From the NCBI GenBank assembly GCA_022925895.1, contig JAKSYS010000825.1:1-21276 (forward strand): a stretch of DNA of 21,276 nucleotides, given 5' to 3'. The position numbers and the translations under genes were made by a program. Shown piece after piece: positions 7,209-17,518 of the stretch. The stretch comes from Fragilaria crotonensis (taxonomy: Eukaryota > Bacillariophyta > Fragilariophyceae > Fragilariales > Fragilariaceae). The notes beneath the pieces were generated by a model, which saw nothing but the letters and a program-made list of their open reading frames with translations, had not been told where the DNA came from and did not search any database. How positions within the stretch are numbered: position 1 is the stretch's first letter; each line of letters opens with the position of its first letter.

Positions 7209-10033
7209 TCATGTTGACATGACGACCTTGTAATCAAAGTCCAAAGCACAACGGTGAGTCTTGAATTTGTTGTTGATCAGCTTGTCCACTGCCACTGGAC
7301 CATACATTGCGCAATCACGAAGTGTCTGTTCATCCAGTTGCTTCGAATCATACACATCATGATATGCTGTTAGATATTGTCGTGCTCGCCGACTGAATTT
7401 TCTAACTCTGTCCCTTGTTATCACCTCATCTGACAGACAATATTGAACACTTGCCTTGAAGGTATCTTTCCCTTTCTTTTGATTGAGCGAGAGGCTTCTG
7501 TAGGTACCCTTTGCACGACCCCAGAGATATTCAATACCCTCGCCTGCAAGTTCCGCATGGCACTTTGGTGTCAACATGACTTTGACTCGAGTCGATTTGC
7601 AATATGTTGCAACATCCTCCTCATTGAGAAAGTCACAACACATTCTCATGATGTGCTTCAAGCTGGTAGTAATGTCAAGCATTCCTAATTCATCTTTTTC
7701 CCGGTAAGTGAATAATGCTTCAAATTTGTGCCATCGATCAATCCTCGCTCCCAAAGAACCTGTGCTAACCCTTTGGCTTTCCTCCCAGCCTTCTTTGATT
7801 CTCTCAAAAACCTTGCTCGTCTCAATGTTGTGGTCGTTGCATAATCTGATGAGTTCCCTTTTGTTCCGGCCTCTGGTATTAATACCCCTTCCCCTTAGGT
7901 CAAGTTCCAACTCAGAAGGATTCCGCTCGACTGTGTTTGCAACGGTTTTGAACGTTCTTTGAATTCCATGCTGTCTACAGAGCTCCTTCAGTTGCCTTGC
8001 TGTCTTTCCCTCTGTGTTTGAAATTCCATTGTCAATGAGTGTTAGTATCAACTCTGGTGTCTTCAGGTTGATGTCGGTCGCAGTTCCACACCGTTTCTCA
8101 TGTCGTGTTTCTTCTTTCTCTAGATCTGTCATCCAAAACGGACCCGAATCCGATTCGGTGAATACAAGTGATTGAGTGTCACCAGGTTCCAGAATTCAAG
8201 GGAAGGCTCCAAGGTATCCCTTTTCATGCTATATGATTGTATTTTGCATTGATGCAGCGTTCTTCCCCCCAAAGAGTCGGTTCATTCGGTGTTCATTCAA
8301 TCCATCCGGTCGTTGTTTTGAATGTCCAGAACTGTGGTCGAACAAGAACACGAAGTCAACAGCTGGATGCATCACCTTGAGGACGTCAACGGCATCCTCA
8401 AACTGGAGGACCATATTGTTGTATGCCCAGTAGCCCTCGCGATTCTCACCGTATTCAAAGAATCCCAAGAACGGAGACTTATCACGTGTGAAGGGGGCTT
8501 TGTTTGCACTTCCAAGAATCTCAATGGCAGCTTCTCTGTCAGCGTACTCTTTGCCTTGGCGTTGAAAATTGACATCATCCAGCACCTGCTCACTAATTAT
8601 TCTCATGAGGCCATGTTCACGGCAAATGAATGCCGACATCATGGTTCCAACTCCTTCATCCTTCGGGAGTAGTGGCCGTTCCCCATTTGGACCCACCCAC
8701 ATCTTCGAATGGAATAGAAACTGTTTAAAAATAGCCTCGTCTTGTCCCACGAACATAACAACGTTAGTCCCAATAGGCTTTCTGACGCTCAGGTTGCCTC
8801 CGAATGGTAGCTGACATAGGTGCTCTTCAAAGAAAGCACAGATTGAAGTGTCAATGTGATACTCAACCATTGCAACACCGTCGTCTGTCACATAATTGTA
8901 TCCACAATTGATTGCTAGATTTTTTGACGCCTCTAATTCTTTCGACTTCTCCAAAGTTATTGGAAGCCATCAATGTGCTTGAATCTCAAGGTCAAGGTAT
9001 CTTTTCGTAAATACAGGGCGGTATGCCAATGTCTCTGGTCTTTGGTGACCATCGACAAATTAATGCTTTTCCCTTTTTTGTATTTGAAGCCGCAAGCATG
9101 CATCCACCTTCCTACGGTTGTCATACATAGCTTTGATAGACCATACGACTGTAAAATTGCATCCCTAGTTGTAGGAGCTATTGCCTCAACGCCCGTTATT
9201 GTTCCTTCTTCAACACCGTGATTGTTCATGCCGCCATCATCATCAAATAAAGAAGCATCCTCGTGACGACGCTTCACCATCAGCCTTGGAATGAGATCGT
9301 TGTTGTGGACGTATTCATACATCAGTTCAACGCTGAGATCCTTGAGGTTGGCGACACGACCGCGTTTCTTGAATGCCTCCATGGCATCGGGATTGTCTTG
9401 GAAGAAGGGGGGATATGAAGTATTTGGATCTGGGGCACAGTAGAAAAAACATCGGTTTCGAGCCAACTTCCTGTGCCAACGGGCAAGGGTTGCAAAACTG
9501 GAATAGATTTCAATTCCGACATCATTCATTGCCCTAATGGCATACATCAAGCACCGTTTCCAAGTCCATTGTGTTTGCATATCTCCAGTCACATTTGCAA
9601 CAAAGTGTTTCAGCGCAAGAGCCAAATACATACTCCAAAATCGCAACGAGAAAATATCGGCTTCGGAATAGCTTTCGAACCTTGAAGCACCACGATCATG
9701 ACTTCTGGTATCAACAACAGCAGTCTTCCAGTTTCGAGAGGCATGATTGACTGTTTCCAATAGCTCAATTCGATTCATGACAACCTCTTTGACATCGCAA
9801 TTTGCCTCATACAACAGGTTGTCACATGGCGCAAACAAGCGCCTTGCGTCACCAGATTGCCACCAATCAACAGTTGCGCCATTCCTGCTCTGCTGTTGCA
9901 GTGGAAATGTCTCCTCTGCTTCATCCTCAACATTATTGGCAGTAGTAGTTTTGCCTTGTCCATTGACTTCCTCCTCTTCAGCTTGTTCCAACGATGCACT
10001 TTTCTGTCGCTTTGGATCTGGCTCCTCAAGCAT
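7209..10033 (-). pseudogene. Decayed IS630/Tc1-like DDE transposase with SAP-like insert
   Basis: Three minus-strand open segments form one gene of about 940 codons, starting at the ATG at 10033 (MLEEPDPKRQKSASLEQ, with a basic NLS-like string). The N-terminal part has helix-turn-helix-like stretches (TRDAILQSYGLSKLCMTTVG). The nuclease core follows: a likely first Asp in FVGQDEAIFKQ, a second in FLFDHSSGHSKQRPDGLN, and the Glu in CHAELAGEGIEYLWGRAKG. Between second Asp and Glu lie two tandem SAP-like repeats (GISNTEGKTARQLKELC and GINTRGRNKRELIRLC), a large insertion compared with classic Tc1. Breaks: a one-base loss near 8955-8975 (HID followed by WLPIT in another frame), and two in-frame stops, TAG at 8229-8231 and TGA about 30 bases further downstream. 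Both stops lie inside otherwise continuous protein sequence (…GDTQSLVF…GPFWM). The core assignment is good; the exact family name is less sure. Confidence 0.72.
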
Positions 10034-10081
10034 CGGTCGAATCAAAGTAGTCGTGGTCAGTATGCCTCGTACCGGTGCCAA

Positions 10082-10308
10082 GTGCCAACATCACTTTTTG
10101 TGGAACCCTCCATTACCGTAATTTTCGTGCAGTAGGTCTACTGCGTACAAAATTCAAATTAGAGTCTCATATCTCATATCCCGTGATAGTCTCATGTCTG
10201 CACTTCCGATATGGGGTTCCCAGTTCCCAGTTGCCAGTGACAGAGCTAGTAGCTAGTATACAGTATAGACCTAGGAAACTCGGAGACATCGCGATGGCAT
10301 TGCTGGAC
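10082..10308. other. Intergenic spacer with short tandem words
   Basis: No gene is visible. It contains small tandem repeats: 'tctcatatctcatat' at 10165-10179, 'gttcccagttcccagttgcc' at 10216-10235, and 'agctagtagctagta' near 10245. These look like replication slippage. No inverted repeat pairing with 7022-7208 was found, so the ends of the IS630-like element are unknown. Confidence 0.5.
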
Positions 10309-10311
10309 TTA

Positions 10312-10376
10312 GGGCCATATTATACGGCGAAACAAAGTTTTGAAGTTTCGAAGTTTCGAACATTCATAACCTATTG
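10312..10376 (+). repeat. Left terminal inverted repeat of Harbinger B
   Basis: Pairs with 20420-20481. The left copy has three extra bases (TTA after GGGCCATA) and two substitutions relative to the right. It is preceded by the target duplication TTA at 10309-10311. Confidence 0.88.
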
Positions 10377-10406
10377 AATAGGTTATGAATGTTCGAAACT
10401 TCGAAA
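10346..10406. repeat. Perfect 30-bp palindrome with a one-base loop in the left end of Harbinger B
   Basis: Arms 10346-10375 and 10377-10406 are exact reverse complements around a single G at 10376. The inner half of the left TIR forms the first arm. A third, direct copy of the arm core (TTTCGAACATTCATAACC) occurs at 10473-10490. The right end has a related but imperfect hairpin at 20397-20440. Confidence 0.92.
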
Positions 10407-10562
10407 TCCATGACGTCGCCGTGGTCCCCAAAATTTTTGAGGTGACCACGCCCAAATCATTGAAGTTCAAAGTTTCGAACATTCATAACCTATTGACCCT
10501 GTAGATTCGATGCATAGATTTCACTGGTACGAACGTATTTTCTTGCATTACTATCCAGCAGC
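10407..10562 (+). other. Left leader region of Harbinger B
   Basis: No gene is supported. It holds the direct repeat of the terminal hairpin arm at 10471-10496, and presumably the promoter of the accessory gene. Confidence 0.45.
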
Positions 10563-12064
10563 ATGAGCGAGGTGATCCTTCCTCAGCATGACGATGAGTC
10601 AGTAGATGATGACTGTGACGATGGTCAACTTGAGGAGGAGGATGCATCATCATATCAAATGCTCAAAGGGCTTATGTCGAGAACAATAACAGCAAGAAGC
10701 ATCTGTTTTTGATGTGTATTGGGTTGGTAGACGATGGAGGTACTCCGGTGCTTGATCTTGATGTTGAGCCATGGAGTGGTATCAAGAAGAGACATCAAGC
10801 CAGCGAGGACGGAATATGCAGAGAGATAGTTCGGGCAGCAAGCTTATGTCTACTACTGCAGATCGGGTCCACCAGCAGCATAAGCCTGCAAACTGGAGTC
10901 TGACGAAGTGCGTGGAATGGCTCCAAGAACACCCTGTGGTGGACCAACAAGATATCTCGTTTCTGAAAATGAGGTACAACGAGTAAAAGCAATTATTTTG
11001 AATGCTCAGCGTGAGCAGGCTGAGGAAGAAGCACGTCAAACTGGTGGGCAGTGGAGAGGTTCCATTCCATACATGCGGTTGATTATGTGCCTTACGGAGG
11101 ATGATATCAAGGCAGCTTTTCTTCGGCGAGCGGATACGAGAACTCGCCACCAACTTGATGCTCGGAATTCAGATGTACGACCTCCAACTGCTTTTGAGCT
11201 TATTGCCGATAGATGGAATGATGAACATTTTAATCCAATTGCAGCGGTATCTGAATGCCACGAGGATTTCTCAGTCCCAACTAACTGTGGCCACAGTCAA
11301 GTTGTGACACTGATGCGAGCTACGCCACAGAAAGTTGAGGATACTTTGGCATCGATTCGGTCAAGCCTTCTTCGCATCATCCAAAACTGGGAGAGAAGCG
11401 GGCAAGGCGAAGGAGGCAGACATGCTGGCACTGATGACGACGAAGAACAAGATGGACGAGAGGAGTCTGATGATCCAGAGGAATTTATCATATTCGACAC
11501 ATCGTCTGTGAGATTCGGATCGCTATCGAGAACGAGTCGTTCAGAATGTGCACTCCAGAACCGAGCAGCCTTTCTCTGTGGAAAGCCTTCGTACCTGCTC
11601 TATTTTTGGGAAGTAGCTGACCGTCACCAGCTTTTGCAGTCTGCACTTCAGAGACTGGATGATGATGTTGGTGCATCGGATGCATCATCAGCTCCTAGTG
11701 CAACAAGCAGCACCAACCAAGGCACCCGACGACGACGTCAAAGAGAACAACCAACAGCACCGTATCGAGACGACATTTTGATCTCTCACAGTCAATTCGT
11801 TTCCTTTCCAAAGCGGAAGATGATCGTCAGGTCCGTCGTCGCATTTCAGAGCTTCAAGACGAGGCACGTAGATATCGAAGAATGTATGCTGAGTCTGATG
11901 ACCCGAACAGTGCTCGGGCTCGATTCTACCTGGAAGAAGCCCAACAAATTGCACGAGAAATTGAATCGCTAGAAGAACCGTTGATCGCAACACCAATAAG
12001 CCGAAATGGAACTCCGAGGACTCCGCGGACTCTTGATACTAAAGTCATGATACACCAGTACTAG
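10563..12064 (+). pseudogene. Harbinger B accessory protein gene, several frame changes
   Basis: The plus-strand series starts at the ATG at 10563 (MSEVILPQHDDESVDDD, strongly acidic). It continues in other frames as MCIGLVDDGGTPVLDLDVEP (10709 on), NWSLTKCVEWLQEHPVVDQQ (to about 10970), and EVQRVKAIILNAQREQAEEE through SIPYMRLIMCLTEDDIKAAF and RNSDVRPPTAFELIADRWND (about 10970 to 11700). It ends in a charged coiled coil (RRRISELQDEARRYRRM) and a stop at 12062-12064. The pieces join without lost sequence, so small indels near 10690, 10840, 10970 and 11700-11800 are the simplest explanation. The family is the non-nuclease partner found beside diatom Harbinger transposases, presumed to bind element DNA. 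The gene converges on the transposase, with about 90 bp between them. Confidence 0.65.
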
Positions 12065-12151
12065 CTACTCAAACAAGCAAGAAGGCGGACACTGGACACA
12101 TTGACACTAGCTAGTAAGTACTAGTAGATGTCGTTGCTTATTTTACGAATT

Positions 12152-13564
12152 CTAGGAATGACGACGAGTGCTCCTGGGCACTGGACGTGTTAGATTTGCT
12201 TCTGCAACCTTGTTATGCAAATAGTCACGAGGCAGCGGTTGATGTAAGGCAACTGCTTGTGCCCGGTATTGGCGTATTCTACGGCGACGGGATTGTCGAT
12301 CAATGTCATCAAAGTGCAAACCTCCATCTATGAGTTGACGTGGAAAGAGAACTCGAGTTCCGGTGCTTGTTGTTACAGTCTCAATGGGAATGCCTCCTTG
12401 CATCTCGGTTCTGAGCTCATCGAGTGCACTTGAAGGTGGAGCATGCGCTTCTTTTTCGTCAATACAAAAGTTGTGAAGCTTAGCAAGAGCGATCACAAGA
12501 GCGACTGTCTTCTTCAGAGACACTCGCATTGGAATAGCGCTGCGAAGGATTGCCCACCGGTGAGTAAACATACCGAACGCACACTCAATCTGGATTCGAA
12601 CCTGTGAATGATAAAAATTATAAGCGTCTTTGCTGCCACCAGAGACTCCAGAATATGGCGTTGCCATGAAGATTGAGTTGAGGTAAGCATTGTCTCCAAA
12701 CAGACACAGGCCTGGCGCAAGAAGACCATTCTCCAATCGCGAAAAAAGAGACATCCCTTCAAACGCCAAACAGTCAGAGGTAGATCCAGGATATATGATC
12801 GACATATCTAAGAATTTACCTCGGGAATCACAAACTGCTTGGCAATTGAGTCCAAATTTATGCTTGCGTCCACAAAAGAATTTACCTGGGCTGCATCCGG
12901 CGTTGGCACAATCAGCATCTGTAGGTTTGTGTATCCACACAAGGATGCCATCAATCGCCCCAGCGCAACAGTCAAAGCCTGCACCAGATTTCATTCGGAA
13001 TTTCTCTGCAATCGCTCGCTGTTTGTCATGGTCAGATGGATACGAGATTCGAAAATCACGGTGTGCATTGATTGCATCGACAACATACCAGACAGCATTC
13101 ATCATGTCAGTGTACCCGATACAATACGAAGTCATTATATCATAGGGGGAACCACCGGCAAAATAGCGAAGTGCACAAGCAAGTTGAACAGATGGAGTTA
13201 TTGGGCCATTGGGAACATACCGATAGTTCTTTTGTGCATACTAGAAGTAGTATGATAATGATTTCTCCTCTTCTTGATGTTTAAAATCGAATGATCCCAT
13301 CTCGAAGTTTTTTGCAAGCCTTCTGAAGGAATGATACATCCGGTATGCTTTCTTGAAGTTGGTGGGTCCAAGCTGCTGGTAGATATCTTTCACTTGGTTT
13401 CGGGAGCGTCGGTGAGCACCAATTGCTCGAACTCGACGACGACGAGGGCTAAAAGGTCGTTCTTGTTGTTCTTGGCGCCACTGAACTACTTTTGCTGCTG
13501 CCAACGCAGCAGACTGGACAGCAACACTTATACTAGTAGTGCTGGAGGGGGAAATTGTGCTCAT
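12152..13564 (-). pseudogene. Harbinger B transposase with one nonsense codon
   Basis: One minus-strand frame runs from a likely ATG at 13564 (MSTISPSSTTS) to the stop at 12152. It is interrupted only by TAG at 13241-13243; sequence after the stop (QKNYRYVPNGPITPSVQLAC, then LRYFAGGSPYDIM) is conserved Harbinger N-terminal domain. Downstream, counted from the Met at 13135, the nuclease core is complete: Asp in GAIDGILVWIHKP (residue 62), Asp in GSTSDCLAF (121), the LFGDNAYLN block, and Glu in RIQIECAFGMFTHRWAIL (184). The C-terminus ends in a basic tail. The upstream part has Ala-rich and Arg-rich stretches (FSPRRRRVRAIGAHRRSR). With one stop it is probably inactive unless read through. The open frame continues upstream to 13699, so the start is uncertain. 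Confidence 0.85.
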
Positions 13565-13801
13565 GCTCGATGCCGTGGCCTGGTTTCTGGTGCTGACTGG
13601 TGATGGACAAATCCACCAGCATGAGAACAATAAGAGGTACTCGAGTACCTCCTGAAGCTGGATTGTCTTGGTGCTCATACGAGTGCAGTTTCGAGCCACT
13701 ACTTACGTTGCTGGAATCTTCGTACAAACATGCGGATGTGAAATTCGCGCGAGTGTCGATATTCGAAACTTCAAAACTTCGATGTTTGCAGTTTGCTGTA
13801 T

Positions 13802-13921
13802 CGAAGTGAACTTCGAGTACTATTCGCCGTATCGGTCTCCTTCCTAATCGCGATGGTGTCGGGGTCTGGCCCTAATTTATCCTTCTCCCAAGCCCTTTCC
13901 TCTCCTCTGCCTCTTGGCACG
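13802..13921 (-). repeat. Split direct repeat B2 (3' end of the retrotransposon)
   Basis: 120 bp equal to B1 minus its 41-base internal segment. It starts with the same palindrome CGAAGTGAACTTCG (13802-13815). The base before it (T at 13801) belongs to Harbinger B. Confidence 0.9.
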
Positions 13922-14047
13922 CGGGGGGTGGGTGGGAATTTTAATTCTATTCTAGAATCGCCGTTGTCTTTGTCGGACTTGCGAATTATGATGACTTTCA
14001 CAACGTCGTATCTCGTCTGTCAGTCGTCCTTCCTTGCGAATATCCCA
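13883..14047 (-). repeat. Split direct repeat A2
   Basis: 165 bp with a single difference from A1. It lies directly against B1 at 14047/14048. Its low-coordinate 39 bp (13883-13921) are shared with the B repeats. Confidence 0.93.
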
Positions 14048-14073
14048 CGAAGTGAACTTCGAGTACTATTCGC
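14036..14073. other. A2/B1 junction, candidate recombinase site
   Basis: GCGAATA (14036-14042) and TATTCGC (14067-14073) form inverted arms around the A2/B1 border. The 14-bp palindrome CGAAGTGAACTTCG (14048-14061) lies between them. In split-repeat elements this junction equals the joint of the circular DNA intermediate, so inverted arms here are what a tyrosine recombinase would be expected to bind. The role is inferred. Confidence 0.5.
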
Positions 14074-14208
14074 CGTATCGGTCTCCTTCCTAATCGCGAT
14101 TTAGAGCTAGCGCGTTCGCTCCGATGCTCTACTCGCTTTCTGGTGTCGGGGTCTGGCCCTAATTTATCCTTCTCCCAAGCCCTTTCCTCTCCTCTGCCTC
14201 TTGGCACG
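14048..14208 (-). repeat. Split direct repeat B1
   Basis: 161 bp shared with B2 (13802-13921), except for 41 bases (14101-14141) present only here. It begins, in plus orientation, with the palindrome CGAAGTGAACTTCG. The last codons and the stop of the recombinase gene fall inside it. Confidence 0.92.
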
Positions 14209-15430
14209 GCCACGTTCCTCTCCGGTTCTTTCCAAATGTGCAATCGTGAAGAAGTTTGGGTGTTCGATCATTCCTGAGGCGACGCCCTGCGTCAGCTGCT
14301 GGACTTGGGTCCGGATATATCGCAAGAATGCTTGACTCTTCCACCTTCCTATCAGTTGAATTGTCTCGGCTGGTACACCTGCAATAAACATTGCCGTCGC
14401 GGCCCGACGACTCAGGGAGTGCGTCCCAATGCTGCTTACCGCGAAGCCGAGTCGCTCCTCCCCGTACAACAGTGCCCCGGCCCTCAAGTGGTTGAGAATC
14501 TGATTCGACGAAATCAATGCTGGTTTCCCTCCTCTGACCACAAGGTTTATTGGGCGGTCCCTGACCGATTCCCACTCGATGTGGTCGTTCACTTCATACC
14601 CGCCTACTCTCGTAACCAAATCTGCCAACGTGCGCACAGGGCACAGTGTGGATTGTCTGTCGCCCTCAGTCCTGTGCTGGGTTACCGTCACGCCCCGGTC
14701 TCCATTCTTCTGATTTCGATAAGTCACCGAAACTGTGTCCGCGTTCCTCAACTCCAAAGCGTCAGTTAAGTCCACGCTACGTCCATCCTTCCTGAAGTCT
14801 AAGTCCTCAACTCTCAGAATCCGCGTCCGACGTTCCCAGTCACTTCAGAGTACTCGCAGGACCGCATCGCGAAGAAGAATGCGCCTACCACAAGCTGCCC
14901 CACAGCTCGTCTAACCTCCGTTGCGACTGCCCTTGCTACCACTGAGACGACCGCCGCCGGTATCGCGTGTGGTCTCCTGGGCTCGGGTCCTCGAGTGCGT
15001 AGCCCCTCAACTGGGCGGCCAAAACGGCGTCGATTCGTCCTCGAGAGTCGTGCATCGGACTGACAAATTTGTTAGCCCGGTAGGCCTGTGCCACGTTATC
15101 GAGGGCGGCACGAACTGTGCTCGCCTGCCTTCTAGGGCGACATCCAACAGAGAAACCGGGATCCCCATCCCATCCTTCGCGAATTGCTGCTGCGAAGCAA
15201 GTGAAGAGGTCGAGTCGGTCTTCGGGCTCGAGCCCTCTAAGAAACGGGTCATGTTTGCCGTGCCCGACGGCTGAGAGGAAGCTCTCATACTTCTCCCAGC
15301 TGCGGTTGCGCTGGGAACGGGTGTGGTTGGTAACTGCTGCGTTTTGGGCTGCCGTCGCAGCAGCCCTCCAACGCTCGTAATCACATCCTCGGGTAGGGGT
15401 ACGATCCGGAAGGACCGCGGCACCTGTTCA
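14164..15430 (-). pseudogene. Tyrosine recombinase of the retrotransposon, frame-changed
   Basis: The gene overlaps the RT-RNase H 3' end. The N-terminal core-binding part in one frame includes SQRNRSWEKYESFL and STVRAALDNVAQAYRANKF, down to about 14955. The catalytic part continues in a second frame with VGAFFFAMRSCEYSEV, which holds the first catalytic Arg (codon 14862-14864), and in a third frame from about 14835 (TRILRVEDLDFRKDGR). The third frame carries CPVRTLADLV, GTHSLSRRAATAMF with the catalytic His (14419-14421), and GRWKSQAFLRYIR with the nucleophilic Tyr (14317-14319). It ends inside repeat B1. This enzyme replaces an integrase and inserts a circular DNA copy. The residue three after His is Ser, where this family usually has Arg. 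No clear first Met is visible. Confidence 0.85.
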
Positions 15431-17518
15431 GCAAATTTTTCGAACACGAGTGAGCTAACTTCCTCATCATTCAACGCAAAGTCCCTCGATAGCACATCTG
15501 CCACGGAGTTTTCCTTTCCAGGGAACCACTGAGAATAATGCACCAGTCCGTGGTCCGATAAGTATGCAGCGAGTTCGCGGGCCACCCCCAACAGTATCGG
15601 GCACTCATCCCCAAAACTTGACTTTGCCATCCACCCCGTGGCCGAGGTGCTATCGCCTTGGCTGAGTAGAACATCATCCGCGCCGAGTTGGGGGCCCAAC
15701 TGGTGCTCCACCCACACTCCAACCAGCGCCGCCAAAAATTCCAACGCGTTCAGTGACCTCGCCCTATGAGGTCCGGACCGAGGTGCATCCTCCACGCCAC
15801 CCCGCTCTGGAGCCCGTAGCCCCGATACCCTGGGGGCAAGCGTCGACCCGAACAATTCTGGTTGGCCACCGACAGACGAGTCGGTTGATGGATATCCTCG
15901 AGCCGCATCCCGAGTAGTCGTTCCCACAACGAGAGGTCGTCTAGTTGCGACTGTGTGAGCTTCACCGACCCGTAGTCCTGGGCCCTCGCTCGCCCGGTAC
16001 AGTCTTCCCAGGAACGGGCGCGAATTCGGGATAACAAATGCGGCATGGTTCAGTCGTCCAATCAAAGCCTCAAGGTCTTTGGAACTCGCCCTTCGCCCGG
16101 GCTTCTCCTTCATCCGCCGGATATCGTTCGTCCAAGCCCGATGCTTATCCCCTGGTAGGGAAACTGTGAAGTTCCTCGTATTGATCACCCATCCCAGAAT
16201 AACCTTCCTCTCCGAAGCTTTCGCTTCGGCAAGGAACTTGGAAGTGGACAAGAGGCCGTCGCGTGGAAACGTTTCCTCTTCCGTGGCGGGCCTCCCTACC
16301 AGATGTAGTGCGAACGGCACTGCTGCCTCCAGTCTATCTCGGTCGCAATCTCTGCAGACTCCGAACATATCATCGAGGTAGCAGTCGAAAATTGGTCCAT
16401 CATCCCTTAGAGAAACGTCGATGGACATTTCCACAGCAGGCTCGAAGGTATCCTCCGCACCGACGAATCCCTGGTCGTTGTCGATCGCCTTTTCTGAGGA
16501 GAGCAAATCCTGTTGGGGCGCTCGCCACACGCTCATCCCAATCTCTCCGACGCACCAGGTCGTTCGCCAAGTCGGCTATCACCTCCGACACGTCGCTCCA
16601 TTGCGACGGATTCGGCGACCCTCCGAAGGTCATCCGTAATGCCATGAGTAGAACACCCGCGATGCAGGTGCACGACTTCGCGGCCGTGGTCGGTTGCGTG
16701 TATCCGCCGATAGGCGGACTTGCAATCTACCTTGTGATCAGCAGCCTTTCCCGTGGGAACCGTCGCCTTAGGAAACAAACGGAGTGGAGCAGTCTCGTCA
16801 TGGCTCGGCCGAATCTGGCTGGTGTAAGTCGAGACCTCCACCCTGTCGTTCACACTCCGCTTAGCTCCTCGAGTCGTGTTGAATGACTGATCATGAGTCA
16901 GCCTCAATTTTGGCACCCTCTCTCCGTCTTCGTTGATTGTGTACTGTTCCGTGATTCCAAGTGGCGCCACTTCACAGTCGGGCAATTCAAGGCCGCTTCT
17001 TTGGCAAAGGAAGTTGCCATCCTCGTCGAACTTCGTCCTAAGCATGTCGAGAAGTTTGGCCTCGTGGCCGCGGGCCGATTTGTGGTTGCCGCGAGCCATG
17101 CGGCGATGACATCCGTGCGACGAACCGCGTCGTCTATCGGAGTCAGTGGGAAGGCGGCACCGTCAGTGATACGTTGCGAAAGCGACGCCACAGCGGGTGG
17201 CGGGAGAGGGGCGAGAGCGTCGGCGGAGCGAAACTCGGACCCTGGTGTCAGGGTGGAAAACGGTTGCGCCGCGAGAGCGGCGCTCCAGTTGAGATCGAAA
17301 CGTCGGAGCGTAGCTAGGTTGTGGGCCGTAGCCGCGGGCGTCCACCAAGATAAAGTCCGTGGGTTGGGTGGGAGGGGAATCATGCGACAGGATGGAAGCA
17401 GCAGAGCCGGTAGGTGGGGAAACGGCACAGGGGTAGATGACACCGGGCCGTTGCAGTCGAGGGAAAGGAACAGGAGGCGACGTGTACTTACCCGGTTGTA
17501 GTGGGGCGAACTCGCCAC
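15007..17518 (-). pseudogene. Reverse transcriptase-RNase H gene of the retrotransposon, frame-changed
   Basis: DIRS-type RT-RNase H is recognisable across several frames. The N-terminal part (17518-about 17100) contains FDLNWSAALAAQPFS and DGAAFPLTPIDDAVRR. Next come GNHKSARGHEAKLLDML and EVAPLGITEQYTI, with RT motif A in KVDCKSAYRRIHA (Asp at 16725-16727). Motif B is in LRMTFGGSPNPSQWSDVSEV (near 16630-16570). The catalytic YLDDMFG has YLDD at 16369-16380. After a connection region (KLTQSQLDDLSLWERLLG, near 15960-15900), RNase H shows NALEFLAALVGVW, SQGDSTSATGWMAKSS and the terminal GKENSVADVLSRDFA. Frame changes are needed near 17100, 16650-16700, 16540, 16000 and 15755. None of the steps is marked by a stop inside conserved sequence. 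The last 130 codons before the stop at 15007 overlap the recombinase gene and probably have no function of their own. Confidence 0.82.

Noticed and set aside
7022..10308. Terminal inverted repeats for the IS630-like pseudogene
   Set aside because: Comparing 7022-7208 with the reverse complement of 10082-10308 by eye gave no match; the ends may be eroded or absent.
13802..14208. Plain tandem array or CRISPR-like repeats
   Set aside because: The repeated blocks are 120-165 bp, only two or three copies, and match ends of the retrotransposon. The split-repeat explanation accounts for all of them.
14305..14769. Plus-strand open frame over the recombinase
   Set aside because: Antisense to the His and Tyr active-site motifs of the recombinase, which are clearly coding on the minus strand.
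16263..16886. Plus-strand open frame of 207 codons opposite the RT gene
   Set aside because: It lies antisense to RT motifs, including YLDD, has low-complexity Arg/Pro-rich composition and no recognisable domain. It is a shadow of G+C-rich coding DNA.
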